DNA from: Amycolatopsis lurida | GTDB taxonomy: Bacteria; Actinomycetota; Actinomycetes; Mycobacteriales; Pseudonocardiaceae | Direction of reading: 5' to 3' | Assembly: GCF_900105055.1 (NCBI RefSeq) | Contig: NZ_FNTA01000004.1 | Location: 7,223,501 to 7,287,500, forward strand | Length of the DNA stretch: 64,000 nucleotides | Shown: positions 50,997-59,204 of the stretch, piece by piece | Layout of the letters: each line of letters starts with the position of its first letter | Numbering within the stretch: position 1 is the first letter of the stretch | Notes under the pieces: generated by a model | Seen by the model: only the letters and a program-made list of their open reading frames with translations | What the model was told of the DNA's origin: nothing | Databases searched by the model: none | Made by a program: the position numbers and the translations under genes

Positions 50997-51938
50997 TCAG
51001 AGGGGCCAGCGGGCGCGGACGATTCCGTCGTCGTCCGGTCGCACGGCCACGAGCAGTGGGTTGTGGCCGTCGGTGGTGTGCGGCAGGAGGATGGCCGCGC
51101 GTGCGCCGGCGAACGCTTCGGCCAGGCACGCTCGGTCATCGCTGTCGGCGTGGAAGCCGTGGATGCGGCCGTCCGCGTGCTTCAGGACGGCCCAGCCGGC
51201 GAAGTCCGGCGTAATCGTGCGTAGCACCGCTGGAACGTCTGTGGACAGGTCCGGCCACACGTTCAGCAGGGCGCGCGGTCCGAGGTCGGGCACGGCGTCG
51301 GCGGTGAGCAGATGCCAGCGGGAGAGATTGGCGACGACCTGTTCTTCCAAGAGGAGCCTGCCGTGCTGTGCCAGGAGTGCCGCCACCTCGGCCCAGAACG
51401 CCGCGTCGGCCGGAACCGTTTCGTACGGTCCGTCGGCCGGGGCGTAGGGCGAGGCGTCCAGGGGCTCGACGAACAACCCGCTCGCGGTGGTCAGCGTGAC
51501 CGCGTGTCCGCACGGTTGCTCGCTTCCGATGTACATGTACTGGTCGTAGCCGATGTGGACGAAGAACCGGTCTTCGGTCTCGAGCCGGCACCACGCGCCG
51601 TTGTCGCGCAGCATGACGCGCACCAGCTCACGCCCGACGTCCAGGGTGATCCGCGCGCCGTCGTGGTAGCCGGTGAGGTCGGCGGGGAACAGTCCGTGCA
51701 GTCCGTCGCCGTCGACGGGCGGCTCTGCTCCGAAGTGGACGAATCCATGGACCTCGGGGTCGCGGATGGTCAGCCGGGTCACGCCGGTGTCTTCGGCGAA
51801 GGCCGTCACGGCGGCGAGGTAGGCGGCCTCCACCGGACCGTGGTCGCTCGACACGTCCTCGGAACCGCGGTACGCGCCCCACTCGTCGCGATCGGCCGGG
51901 TCGTACTTGGTGATCCGGTAGACGTACGACGCGCTCAT
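50997..51938 (-). CDS. Conserved actinobacterial hypothetical protein
   Basis: A 313-residue soluble protein with the pattern YVYRITKYDPADRD, EDVSSDHGPVEAAYLAAVTA, DPEVHGFVHFGAEPPVDGDG, ELVRVMLRDNGAWCRLE and DQYMYIGSEQPC. I know this order from a family widespread in streptomycetes and relatives, but with no assigned function. No signal peptide or catalytic motif. It stands alone upstream (in strand sense) of nothing related. Confidence 0.78.
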   Translation of the reverse strand: MSASYVYRITKYDPADRDEWGAYRGSEDVSSDHGPVEAAYLAAVTAFAEDTGVTRLTIRDPEVHGFVHFGAEPPVDGDGLHGLFPADLTGYHDGARITLDVGRELVRVMLRDNGAWCRLETEDRFFVHIGYDQYMYIGSEQPCGHAVTLTTASGLFVEPLDASPYAPADGPYETVPADAAFWAEVAALLAQHGRLLLEEQVVANLSRWHLLTADAVPDLGPRALLNVWPDLSTDVPAVLRTITPDFAGWAVLKHADGRIHGFHADSDDRACLAEAFAGARAAILLPHTTDGHNPLLVAVRPDDDGIVRARWPL

Positions 51939-52116
51939 GATCGGCTGGGCCGTCCTTCGGAATCGCGGATGATCGGCGTGGTCACGCTAGCCGGGCCACC
52001 ACGGCGGCGGCGAACCCGATGAACCGCAAAGCCCTGGTTCGCCACCGCCCGACGACATCGAGCTGTCGTGTCCGATCTTCTCGGTGTCGCCCTGAGGTGG
52101 GTACCGGAGGAGGCCC

Positions 52117-53544
52117 CTAGGCTGACGGCCACTGGGCGGTGAGCCGTTCCACCGCCGCCTCGATGTTGACCGCACCGGCTCCATAGGTCCGGATGCTGGC
52201 TTCGACCCGCGGAGTCACGTCGTCCGGCATGCCGACGGCCACCACGATCGCGTCGGGCCGGGCGGTCAGGGCCTCGGCCAGCCGGGCCGCTTGCCAAGGG
52301 GTCCGGTAAGCGTCCCTCACCACCAGCACCACCGGGCCGGTCGACGGCAAGACCACCGGGTCGTCTTCGGCGGCGAGCACCGCCGAGTGGGCAGCGCCGA
52401 GTTCGGTCAGCCGGTCGGCGAGGCTCCAGTGGGCCTCGCCCAGCGCGTTGCCGCCGGCGCGCAGTTCGACCACGAAGGCGGGAGCGGTCAACGCGACCGG
52501 TCCGTGGACGCGCAGCGCGCGCCGCGCGGCCTCGAGCCCGAGATCGCGCGGAGCGGCCAGAGCGCGCAGAGTGGAAACTCGCGTGGCCGCGGTTTCCAGT
52601 GTCTCCAAAGAAAGTGTGCCGGCGCGGACTGCTTCGGAGACCGACGCGCGGATGACCGCGCAGAGCTCCTCACCCTCGGTCGGGCCGAGCAGCAGCAGAT
52701 CCGATCCCGCCCGCAGGGCACGGACGGCCACCGCGCCGATGTCCTGGTTGCCTTGGCCCGCTTCGATGGCGATCGCGCTGGACAGCAGCACACCTTCATA
52801 GCCCAGCTCGTCGCGGACGAGGTCGTGGAGCAGGCGGCGGCTCAGCGTCGCCGGGTTGTCCGGGTCCAGTGCGGGATAGAGCACGTGGGCGGTCATCATC
52901 GCGTGGACGCCCGCCTTGATCGCCGACACGAACGGCGCCAGCTCGCGCTCGCGGAACGTCGCATCCGGAATGTCCACAATGGGCAATGCGTGGTGCGGGT
53001 CGGTCACCGTCGCGCCGTGGCCGGGAAAGTGCTTGGCGCAGACGGACACGCCACCGTCCTGCATGGACTCGATGAACGCAGCGCCGTGTGAAGCGACCAG
53101 ATCCGGCCGGGCGCCGAAGGACCGGACGCCGATGATCGGGTTGTCGGGATCGCTGTTGACGTCGATCGACGGGGCCAGGTTGAGGTTGACGCCGCAGGCC
53201 TTCAGATCCGCCGCGATGGCCGCGGCGACCTCGGCGGTCAGCGTCAGGTCGTCGATCTCGCCGAGCGCCAGGTTGCCCGGATACGCGCTGCCGGTTTCGT
53301 AGTCGAGGCGGGTGACGTCGCCGCCCTCCTCGTCCAGCGCGATCAGCGCGTCGGGCGCCGTCCGCCGTAGCGCGCGGGTGTGCCGGACGATCGCTTGCCT
53401 GCCACCGTCCAGATTGGCCGGGAACAGGGTGACCCCGGCGAGCCCGTCATCGAGCGCCGAATGCACCCAGGCCGGCGGTGCGGCCCCGGTGTACCCGGCG
53501 AGCAGGCAGGCGTTGACGAGCCGGTCCAACTCATTCACCGACAA
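52117..53544 (-). CDS. GH3-family protein lacking the catalytic nucleophile
   Basis: A 475-residue protein with the NagZ-like glycoside hydrolase 3 barrel: ALDEEGGDVTRL (70-80), KHFPGHGATVTDPHHALP (171-188, with the His of the acid/base loop), AHVLYPALDP and a C-terminal second domain. In NagZ the nucleophile Asp stands in an SD pair of the GVxxSDxL motif; here the motif is GVLLSSAIAI with Ser256 at that place. The protein may bind rather than cut N-acetylglucosamine-type sugars, or use another residue. It is the last gene of the nine-gene operon, overlapping the HAD gene by 14 bp. Confidence 0.85.
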   Translation of the reverse strand: MSVNELDRLVNACLLAGYTGAAPPAWVHSALDDGLAGVTLFPANLDGGRQAIVRHTRALRRTAPDALIALDEEGGDVTRLDYETGSAYPGNLALGEIDDLTLTAEVAAAIAADLKACGVNLNLAPSIDVNSDPDNPIIGVRSFGARPDLVASHGAAFIESMQDGGVSVCAKHFPGHGATVTDPHHALPIVDIPDATFRERELAPFVSAIKAGVHAMMTAHVLYPALDPDNPATLSRRLLHDLVRDELGYEGVLLSSAIAIEAGQGNQDIGAVAVRALRAGSDLLLLGPTEGEELCAVIRASVSEAVRAGTLSLETLETAATRVSTLRALAAPRDLGLEAARRALRVHGPVALTAPAFVVELRAGGNALGEAHWSLADRLTELGAAHSAVLAAEDDPVVLPSTGPVVLVVRDAYRTPWQAARLAEALTARPDAIVVAVGMPDDVTPRVEASIRTYGAGAVNIEAAVERLTAQWPSA

Positions 53545-54346
53545 CGGAGTTCTCCTTCGCGTAGAGCTGTTCGAGTACGACGGCGACGCCGTCTTCGCTG
53601 TTGCTGCCGATCACGTGGTCCACCAGTGCGAGCACGTCGGGATGAGCGTTGGCCACGCCGTACGCCGTACCTGCCCAGGACAGCATCGGCAGGTCGTTGG
53701 GCATGTCACCGAACGCGATCACGTCCGAGGCCGCCACCCCGCTCCGCGCGGCCAGCCGGGCCAGCGCGGCCGCCTTGTTCACGCCGATCGCGATCGCTTC
53801 GACCAGGCGTGAGCCGTTGGAGTGGTACGCGGCGACGAGCCCCTCCAAGGCCGGCTTGGCCAGCGCGAGGAGTTCGTCGGCGGACAGCGAGGGGTGCCTG
53901 CCGAGCAGCTTCGGCGCGGGCAGGCTCAGCAGCGTCGCGTCGTCGGCGCGTTCGATCGTGGCGCCGCGGTCCCATTCCCACGGCTCGTAAACCGAGTCCG
54001 CGACCAACCGGTCGGCGTGCTCCACGGCGATACCGATGCCGGGGATCGCCGCCCGCAGCCTGGCGACCGCTTCGGCCAGATCCGGGGTCGTGATGGCGTA
54101 TTCCTCGACGACCGTCCTGGTGTGCATGTCGTACAGGTAGGCGCCATTGGAGCAGATCGCGAGGCCCCGGTCACCGAATCGGCCGGCGATCTCCGCCACC
54201 AGCCGCGGTGGGCGGCCGGTGGCGACCACGAATTCGGCGCCCGATTCTTCGACGAGCGCGAACGCCGACACCGTGCGGTCGGAGATCGTGCCGTCCGGGC
54301 GTACCACCGTGCCGTCGAGATCCGTCGCCACCAGCAAGGGCGTCAT
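53531..54346 (-). CDS. HAD-superfamily phosphatase (Cof type)
   Basis: A 271-residue HAD-IIB phosphatase: motif I LLVATDLDGTVV (Asp8/Asp10 region), VVATGRPPR (motif II Thr), late NKAAALARLA (Lys) and motif IV FGDMPNDLPML. Such enzymes remove phosphate from sugar phosphates or nucleotides. ATG 54346 overlaps the glycosyltransferase stop (ATGA); the longer frame is a shadow. In this operon it may dephosphorylate a sugar intermediate. Confidence 0.88.
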   Translation of the reverse strand: MTPLLVATDLDGTVVRPDGTISDRTVSAFALVEESGAEFVVATGRPPRLVAEIAGRFGDRGLAICSNGAYLYDMHTRTVVEEYAITTPDLAEAVARLRAAIPGIGIAVEHADRLVADSVYEPWEWDRGATIERADDATLLSLPAPKLLGRHPSLSADELLALAKPALEGLVAAYHSNGSRLVEAIAIGVNKAAALARLAARSGVAASDVIAFGDMPNDLPMLSWAGTAYGVANAHPDVLALVDHVIGSNSEDGVAVVLEQLYAKENSVVGE

Positions 54347-56124
54347 GGAATCAATCCTTCGTCCGAGAACAATCCGGTCCAGGCGTCCCGGCTGGTCAGC
54401 CGCGGCAGCGCCGCGCGGTACCGCTCGCGGACGGCGGCGCCGTCGCGGATGAACCGGGTGAGCACTCGGGCGCCCTGGTACGCCAGCCGGACCAGGTGAG
54501 CCCGGTCGTACGTGCGGACGCGGACACCTCGTTGCGACGCGTCGGTCACCACCGCCGTGCGCAGCGCGCCGACCCGCCACCAGTCGGCCTCCGAAACCGG
54601 CACGGAGCCCAGGGCGAGCCGGTGCACGCCGAGCAACGGCCCGAGTGCCAGCCGGTCGAAGACACTCGGTTCGCTGATCGCGATGTCGTTCGACGCGAGC
54701 CCCGGGACGGCCGTCGGTGGATGCGCGACGGTCTCCGGATGGCGGGAACGCACCTCGCGGATCCGCGCCAGCGCCGCGACCCCGCCATCGCGCAGGATGT
54801 CCGGCCCGTCGAGAAAGTCCGACACCGCTTGGATCAGGGTCGCCGCGGCGCCGTATCGCATGCCCAGCAGCGAGGGGATCAGCTCGGCGAGCAGGGTTCC
54901 GGCGATCTTCAGCACCGGGAAATCGCCGTGCAGCGCCGAGATGATCGTGTAGTTGCGCAGGATGAAGTACCGATTGAGCTCGTCGGAGTCCTTCCACGGG
55001 AAGTCGGTGTGCCACAGGCCCGCGCCCGGCAGTGTCACCGTCGGGAATCCGTGTGCCCGTGCCCGGTAGGAGTACTCGGCGTCGTCACCCTGGAAGAAGA
55101 GGGGGAGCGGATAGCCGGTCTCCTTGACCACCTCGTACGGGATCAGGCACGCCCACCAGCCGTTGTAACCCGCGTCGACGCGGAACTCCTGCCGGTACGG
55201 CCTGCCGGTGGCCGGATCCGTGGCCAGCAGGTCGACCGCGTGCAGGCTGTGCCGGATCGGCATGCCCGGCCGGATGCCGTCCAGGTCGGTGTACTCGGCC
55301 GCCGCGTGCAACCGCGTGGGGTGCAGCAGGTTCAGCATCTGGCCGCCGAGGATCAGCGGTTCCGCCGTGGACGCCGAAAACGCCGTCATCCGGACGAGCA
55401 GGTCGGGTTCCAGCACGATGTCGTCGTCCATGAACAGCATGTTCACGTTCTCGCCGTCGACCTCGTACAGGCCGCGCGTGAAACCGCCCGCGCCACCCAG
55501 GTTCGGCTGCCGCAGGTACCGCAGCTTGCCCGGCGGCAGAACGCCCTCGGCCGGCACCGGGTCGGTGCCCTGATCGACGACGTACACGGCGTGCACCGTG
55601 GCCTGCGCCAAGTCGTCATCGGCGATCGCGGTCAGCGTGGCGAGGCAGTCGGCCGGGCGGTTCATCGTGCAGATGGTCACCACCGTCGGCCGTGACCGCT
55701 CCGCCGCCGGAACCGTCCAGCGCACGTCGCGGACGACAAGCCGTTGGCCCGGTTCGGTTTCCCAGTCCAGCCACAACGCGCCGCCGTCGACGAACCGGTC
55801 GAGGGGGGCGACCAGCGAGATCGGCCCGCCGTCCACCACCCGCGCCGCCACCACGCGCGGCTCGCCCTCGAAGTCCGACGCCAGCAGGGAAACCGTGCCG
55901 GAACCAGCGGCCTCCAGTCCGACCTCGACGACGCCGGCCGTCGTCCAGCGCTGCCAGTAGCTGGCCGGGAACCGTCCGAAGTACGTGTTGCCGGAGACCT
56001 TCGACGCGGATTCGAGGGTGAGTGTGGTCCGCTCGCGGCGAGCGCCGCCCGAGACGACCTGAACGTAGAGATCCTTGCCGATCACCCCATCGGGCCCGGC
56101 GAACAGCCCGCGCTGCGCGATCAC
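54343..56124 (-). CDS. GT2 glycosyltransferase, GlfT2-like
   Basis: A 593-residue transferase starting at the GTG that overlaps the upstream stop. Residues about 1-145 form a beta-rich front domain (GNTYFGRFPASYWQRWTTAG). The GT-A domain follows: VVTICTMNRPADC, the DxD motif in MLFMDDDIVL, YNGWWACLIPYEVV, FFQGDDAEYSYRARAHGFPT and the LWHTDFPWKD His. This order matches GlfT2, the galactofuranosyltransferase of mycobacterial cell-wall galactan. Whether the donor is UDP-galactofuranose here is not known; the setting with Dcd-like and AurF-like genes is unlike a galactan locus. Confidence 0.85.
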   Translation of the reverse strand: MIAQRGLFAGPDGVIGKDLYVQVVSGGARRERTTLTLESASKVSGNTYFGRFPASYWQRWTTAGVVEVGLEAAGSGTVSLLASDFEGEPRVVAARVVDGGPISLVAPLDRFVDGGALWLDWETEPGQRLVVRDVRWTVPAAERSRPTVVTICTMNRPADCLATLTAIADDDLAQATVHAVYVVDQGTDPVPAEGVLPPGKLRYLRQPNLGGAGGFTRGLYEVDGENVNMLFMDDDIVLEPDLLVRMTAFSASTAEPLILGGQMLNLLHPTRLHAAAEYTDLDGIRPGMPIRHSLHAVDLLATDPATGRPYRQEFRVDAGYNGWWACLIPYEVVKETGYPLPLFFQGDDAEYSYRARAHGFPTVTLPGAGLWHTDFPWKDSDELNRYFILRNYTIISALHGDFPVLKIAGTLLAELIPSLLGMRYGAAATLIQAVSDFLDGPDILRDGGVAALARIREVRSRHPETVAHPPTAVPGLASNDIAISEPSVFDRLALGPLLGVHRLALGSVPVSEADWWRVGALRTAVVTDASQRGVRVRTYDRAHLVRLAYQGARVLTRFIRDGAAVRERYRAALPRLTSRDAWTGLFSDEGLIP

Positions 56125-57191
56125 CGGCACACCTCGGCGGTCACGGCCGCCAGGCCTGCGGCGGTCCCGGACAGCGGGAACCGGGCCGCGTTGCGCAGTC
56201 CGGCCGCACGCAGGTCCGTCAACGCGCTGTCGTCCTTGGCCAGGAGACGGACGGTGTCCGCGAGCGTGGACCGGGTGAACCGCAGCGCCGAATCGCCCAG
56301 CACCTCGGTCAACCCCGGCACCGGCTGATACGCCACCGGCAACCCGCAGGCCTGCGCCTCGACCGCGACGAGCCCGAACGCTTCCAACGTCGTCGACGGC
56401 ATCACGAGCAGGTCGTGCCGCGCGAAGGCCTGCCACAACGCGGGGCGGTCGAACCAGCCGAGGTAGTCGACTTGAGTCGTGTCCACCGGTAGTGCGGCGA
56501 ACTCGTGCTCGGGAGCCGCGACGCACAACGTCACGCCGGGCAGCCCCGTCAGGTCCGCGATCAGCTCGGCCGCCCCCTTCTCCGCGGTCAGCCGCCCGGC
56601 GTACAGCACCCGGAAGCCGTCCCGCGTCCCGGGCCGCGGCGGCGGCGAGTGCAGCAGCCGATCGGGGATTCCCCATGGCACGTGCACGATCCGCTTCGGT
56701 TCGACCGGCGTGACCTCGCGCAGGAGGCCGGCCATCGCCGAGGTCGGCACGACGACCGCGCCTGTCGACGCGGCGGCTTCGCGCAGCACGTCACGCTGGG
56801 TGGGATGCTCGGCCGCGAAGAGCAGATCGGTGCCGTGCACCAGGGCGATCCGCGGATGGTCCGGGAACGCACGGAGCAACGCGGGCGTGGCACCGAAACT
56901 CAAGTGCTGCCAATGCACCGCGTCGAAATCGGCCGGATCGAACCGACGTCGGATCGCGGTCGCCAACGCGTCCACATAGGACCAGAATCCCGGACCGTCG
57001 AGCTGCTTTCCCGGCACGTCGAGCAGGTGCGGCCCGCCGGGCTGCGCGCCGGAGCCGAGCATGAAGACGTCGGCCGCGATCGGCGCTTCCGGCGCGAGGT
57101 AGAGATCCTTGAGGAGCTCGACGCTCCCGCCGGGGCTGCCCGGCGGGAGGTCGATCCCGGTCAGTGTCTTCGGTGTCTTCGGTGTCTTCAC
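56121..57191 (-). CDS. GT4-family glycosyltransferase
   Basis: A 356-residue GT-B enzyme. The N-terminal half has GSPGGSVELLKDL (acceptor/nucleotide loop); the C-terminal half has VLYAGRLTAEKGA, DYLGWFDR and the donor site STTLEAFGLVAVEAQACGLP with the E-x7-E pattern. The first ten residues (KTPKTPKT) come from a 9-bp tandem repeat, so the start may be variable. It overlaps both neighbours by 4 bp and probably adds the first or second sugar of the product. Confidence 0.87.
   Translation of the reverse strand: MKTPKTPKTLTGIDLPPGSPGGSVELLKDLYLAPEAPIAADVFMLGSGAQPGGPHLLDVPGKQLDGPGFWSYVDALATAIRRRFDPADFDAVHWQHLSFGATPALLRAFPDHPRIALVHGTDLLFAAEHPTQRDVLREAAASTGAVVVPTSAMAGLLREVTPVEPKRIVHVPWGIPDRLLHSPPPRPGTRDGFRVLYAGRLTAEKGAAELIADLTGLPGVTLCVAAPEHEFAALPVDTTQVDYLGWFDRPALWQAFARHDLLVMPSTTLEAFGLVAVEAQACGLPVAYQPVPGLTEVLGDSALRFTRSTLADTVRLLAKDDSALTDLRAAGLRNAARFPLSGTAAGLAAVTAEVCR
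57166..57189. repeat. 9-bp tandem repeat at the start of the GT4 gene
   Basis: The unit GTCTTCGGT is present 2.7 times. It encodes the KTP repeats at the N-terminus of the glycosyltransferase. Because the unit is a multiple of three, changes in copy number would not shift the frame. Confidence 0.7.
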
Positions 57192-57712
57192 GACAGTTCC
57201 TCGTACAGCCGGGAAATGTCGATACCGGACGTGCTCGTGTACTTCACGCCGACGTGCTGATAGCTCGCCAGGGACCCGTGCGCGACCAGGAAGATGATCT
57301 TGCCGAAGGTCATCAGCGGATAGACCCGGACCGGCCTGGCCACCCTGATCTCCAGCGTCCAGTTGATCGCGTGGCCGACGTGCCCGAGCGGCGCCGAGAC
57401 ATGGACCCAGATACCGAGCCCGCCGATCGTGTGGTCACCGTTGATCATCTGCGCGTAGCGCTCGGAACGTGTCCGCTCGTGGGTGACACCGAGGTACAGC
57501 CGCCCCGGCTCGAGCACCAGCCCCTCGGGCGGGATGACGAGTTCGGTGAACGGGGTCGACCTCGCCGCGTCCAGCTCCGTGTCGAAGACGCGCATCTTCT
57601 CGCCGAGGCGCCAGTCGTACGCGTTGGGCGACAACCGGTCCGGCTCGAACGGGTCGATCACGATGTCCCCGCTCTCCAGTGCCTTCTCGATCGCCTTGCG
57701 GGTGAGGATCAC
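57188..57712 (-). CDS. Dcd/dUTPase-like protein A (has catalytic Glu, lacks RSS motif)
   Basis: A 174-residue protein of the dCTP deaminase fold: ILTRKAIEKALESGDIVIDP, then LSPNAYDWRLG and late WTLEIRVARPVRVY. Glu121 in INWTLEI aligns with the catalytic Glu138 of E. coli Dcd. The other conserved element, the RSS loop of the neighbouring subunit (GRSSxxRxG), is replaced by GDHTIGGLG (92-100). GTG 57712 overlaps the stop of the second Dcd-like gene (GTGA), so both are made in step. Alone it should be inactive; a shared active site with protein B is a testable idea. Confidence 0.85.
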   Translation of the reverse strand: MILTRKAIEKALESGDIVIDPFEPDRLSPNAYDWRLGEKMRVFDTELDAARSTPFTELVIPPEGLVLEPGRLYLGVTHERTRSERYAQMINGDHTIGGLGIWVHVSAPLGHVGHAINWTLEIRVARPVRVYPLMTFGKIIFLVAHGSLASYQHVGVKYTSTSGIDISRLYEELS

Positions 57713-58239
57713 GACGTGACCGCCACCCGGTCGCGCCAATAGCGGGATTCTTGCGGGCCGACCGCCGACTGGTACTTCCCCGCGTAGAGATCGATCTCAC
57801 CGGAGGACACGAAGAACATGATCTGGCCGATCTTCATGCCGTGGTAGACCCGCAACGGCTGCACGGGGGAGAGCATGAGCGTCCACTGGCCGTGGAAACC
57901 GATGTCCCCGATCGGTGCGGTGATCTCGACGAACAGCCCGAGCCTGCCGACCGAGGACCGGCCGAACAGCAGCGGCACGTAGATGTCCGAGCCGATGCGC
58001 TCCTCGGTGTGCCCGAGATAGAGCTGGTCGGGCTGGAGCACGTACCCGTCCTCGGGCAGCTGGATCGTCTCGGTCGGGTTCGGGTGGTAGGCGTCGACGA
58101 CCTTGTCCCGATAGGACATCAGCGTGCCGCCGAGCTTGACGTTGTAGCTGTTCGGGTTGACCTGGTCCGGGCTGAACGGGGAGATCGCGATCCGGCCGTC
58201 GGTCACCGACTCGGTGATCTCGGGCCCGGTCAGGATCAT
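57709..58239 (-). CDS. Dcd/dUTPase-like protein B (has RSS motif, lacks catalytic Glu)
   Basis: A 176-residue Dcd-fold protein: MILTGPEITESVTDGRIAIS, NPNSYNVKLG, then GRSSVGRLGLFVEITA (93-108) with Arg94, Ser95, Ser96 and Arg99 as in active deaminases. The position of the catalytic Glu holds Met122 (GQWTLMLS). It lies directly in front of the partner gene and overlaps the AurF-like gene by 4 bp. Dcd enzymes are trimers with sites between subunits, one side giving the RSS loop and the other the Glu, so A and B have complementary defects. Confidence 0.87.
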   Translation of the reverse strand: MILTGPEITESVTDGRIAISPFSPDQVNPNSYNVKLGGTLMSYRDKVVDAYHPNPTETIQLPEDGYVLQPDQLYLGHTEERIGSDIYVPLLFGRSSVGRLGLFVEITAPIGDIGFHGQWTLMLSPVQPLRVYHGMKIGQIMFFVSSGEIDLYAGKYQSAVGPQESRYWRDRVAVTS

Positions 58240-59204
58240 TTGACGCCGCCCTTGGCCGTCACGAAGTGATACTTCACCTTGTCTTCGATCCCGAGGTCCC
58301 GCAGCAGCCGGTGCACCGTGGCGAAGTCGTTCATCATGACTTCGCCGTCCTCCTTGGCTCGGCAGTCGGCGATGATCTCGTCGACGTGCTCGATACCGGC
58401 GAACCGGAGCACCTGCGGCCACAGCTCGTAGTCCTCGGCGCCGAACGCGGTGATCGCCTCGGGGAGGTACCGGATGAAGAACTCCTGCCGCTCCGGCTCC
58501 AGTTTCGGGTAGATCTCCTTCATCAGTTCGGCCAGCACGGGACCGTGCGCCGCCTCGTCGCGGGCGTGCAGCCGGGCGATGAGCGCGTGCATCGGCTGGA
58601 TGGACTTGTCGCCGGCCAGCAGGTCGAGGAAGGCGTTGATGCTGACCTCGCCGACGACCGTCCACATGAGATAGAGCAGATCGCGCTGCCACTGCTCGTC
58701 CATGCTCTCCGCGAGCGCGTAGAGCCTGCGGTTCGTCACCGGCTCCACAAAGGACTCTTCGAGACCGATCCCGCGTGCCTCACGGGTGCGCTGCATCGCC
58801 ATCATGTGCATGTAGGTGTGCCACACCTCGTCGATATGGGACTGCTGGACGACTTCCTTGACCTCGTAGCGGTCGACACCGGGGAAGACGCCGTGCGCGA
58901 GCTTCTCGAAGGTCGGGTTCGCCACGTGTTCCTCGGCGGCGATGACGCGCTCGTTGTAGGCGATCCACGCCAGCGTGTTGACGAGCAGCCGCTGCTCGTC
59001 CGACGCTTCGAGGAACCGCGGGTGCTCCGAGAACGGCATGAGGTGCAGCGGGTAGTCCAGCAGGCTGGGATCGTATTCGCCGGGGTTGACCACTCCGGCC
59101 ATGTCGGTGCGGATGGTCGCGCGCTTGGGCCAGGCCGCTGCCAGCCTGCGCAGCATGCTCGGTCCGACGTGGGTCTCCGCAAGCTCGATGGGATGCATCG
59201 TCAT
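58236..59204 (-). CDS. AurF/CmlI-type diiron N-oxygenase
   Basis: A 322-residue helical diiron protein. The seven ligands of AurF (Glu101, Glu136, His139, Glu196, His223, Glu227, His230) reappear with identical spacing as Glu91, Glu126, His129 (EVWH), Glu186 (VVGEVS), His213, Glu217 and His220 (HARDEAAH). AurF-type enzymes turn amines into hydroxylamines, nitroso or nitro groups with oxygen. ATG 59204 overlaps the deacetylase stop; ATG 59198 is an alternative. In this operon an amine freed by the deacetylase would be a natural substrate; that is inference. Confidence 0.9.
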   Translation of the reverse strand: MTMHPIELAETHVGPSMLRRLAAAWPKRATIRTDMAGVVNPGEYDPSLLDYPLHLMPFSEHPRFLEASDEQRLLVNTLAWIAYNERVIAAEEHVANPTFEKLAHGVFPGVDRYEVKEVVQQSHIDEVWHTYMHMMAMQRTREARGIGLEESFVEPVTNRRLYALAESMDEQWQRDLLYLMWTVVGEVSINAFLDLLAGDKSIQPMHALIARLHARDEAAHGPVLAELMKEIYPKLEPERQEFFIRYLPEAITAFGAEDYELWPQVLRFAGIEHVDEIIADCRAKEDGEVMMNDFATVHRLLRDLGIEDKVKYHFVTAKGGVK

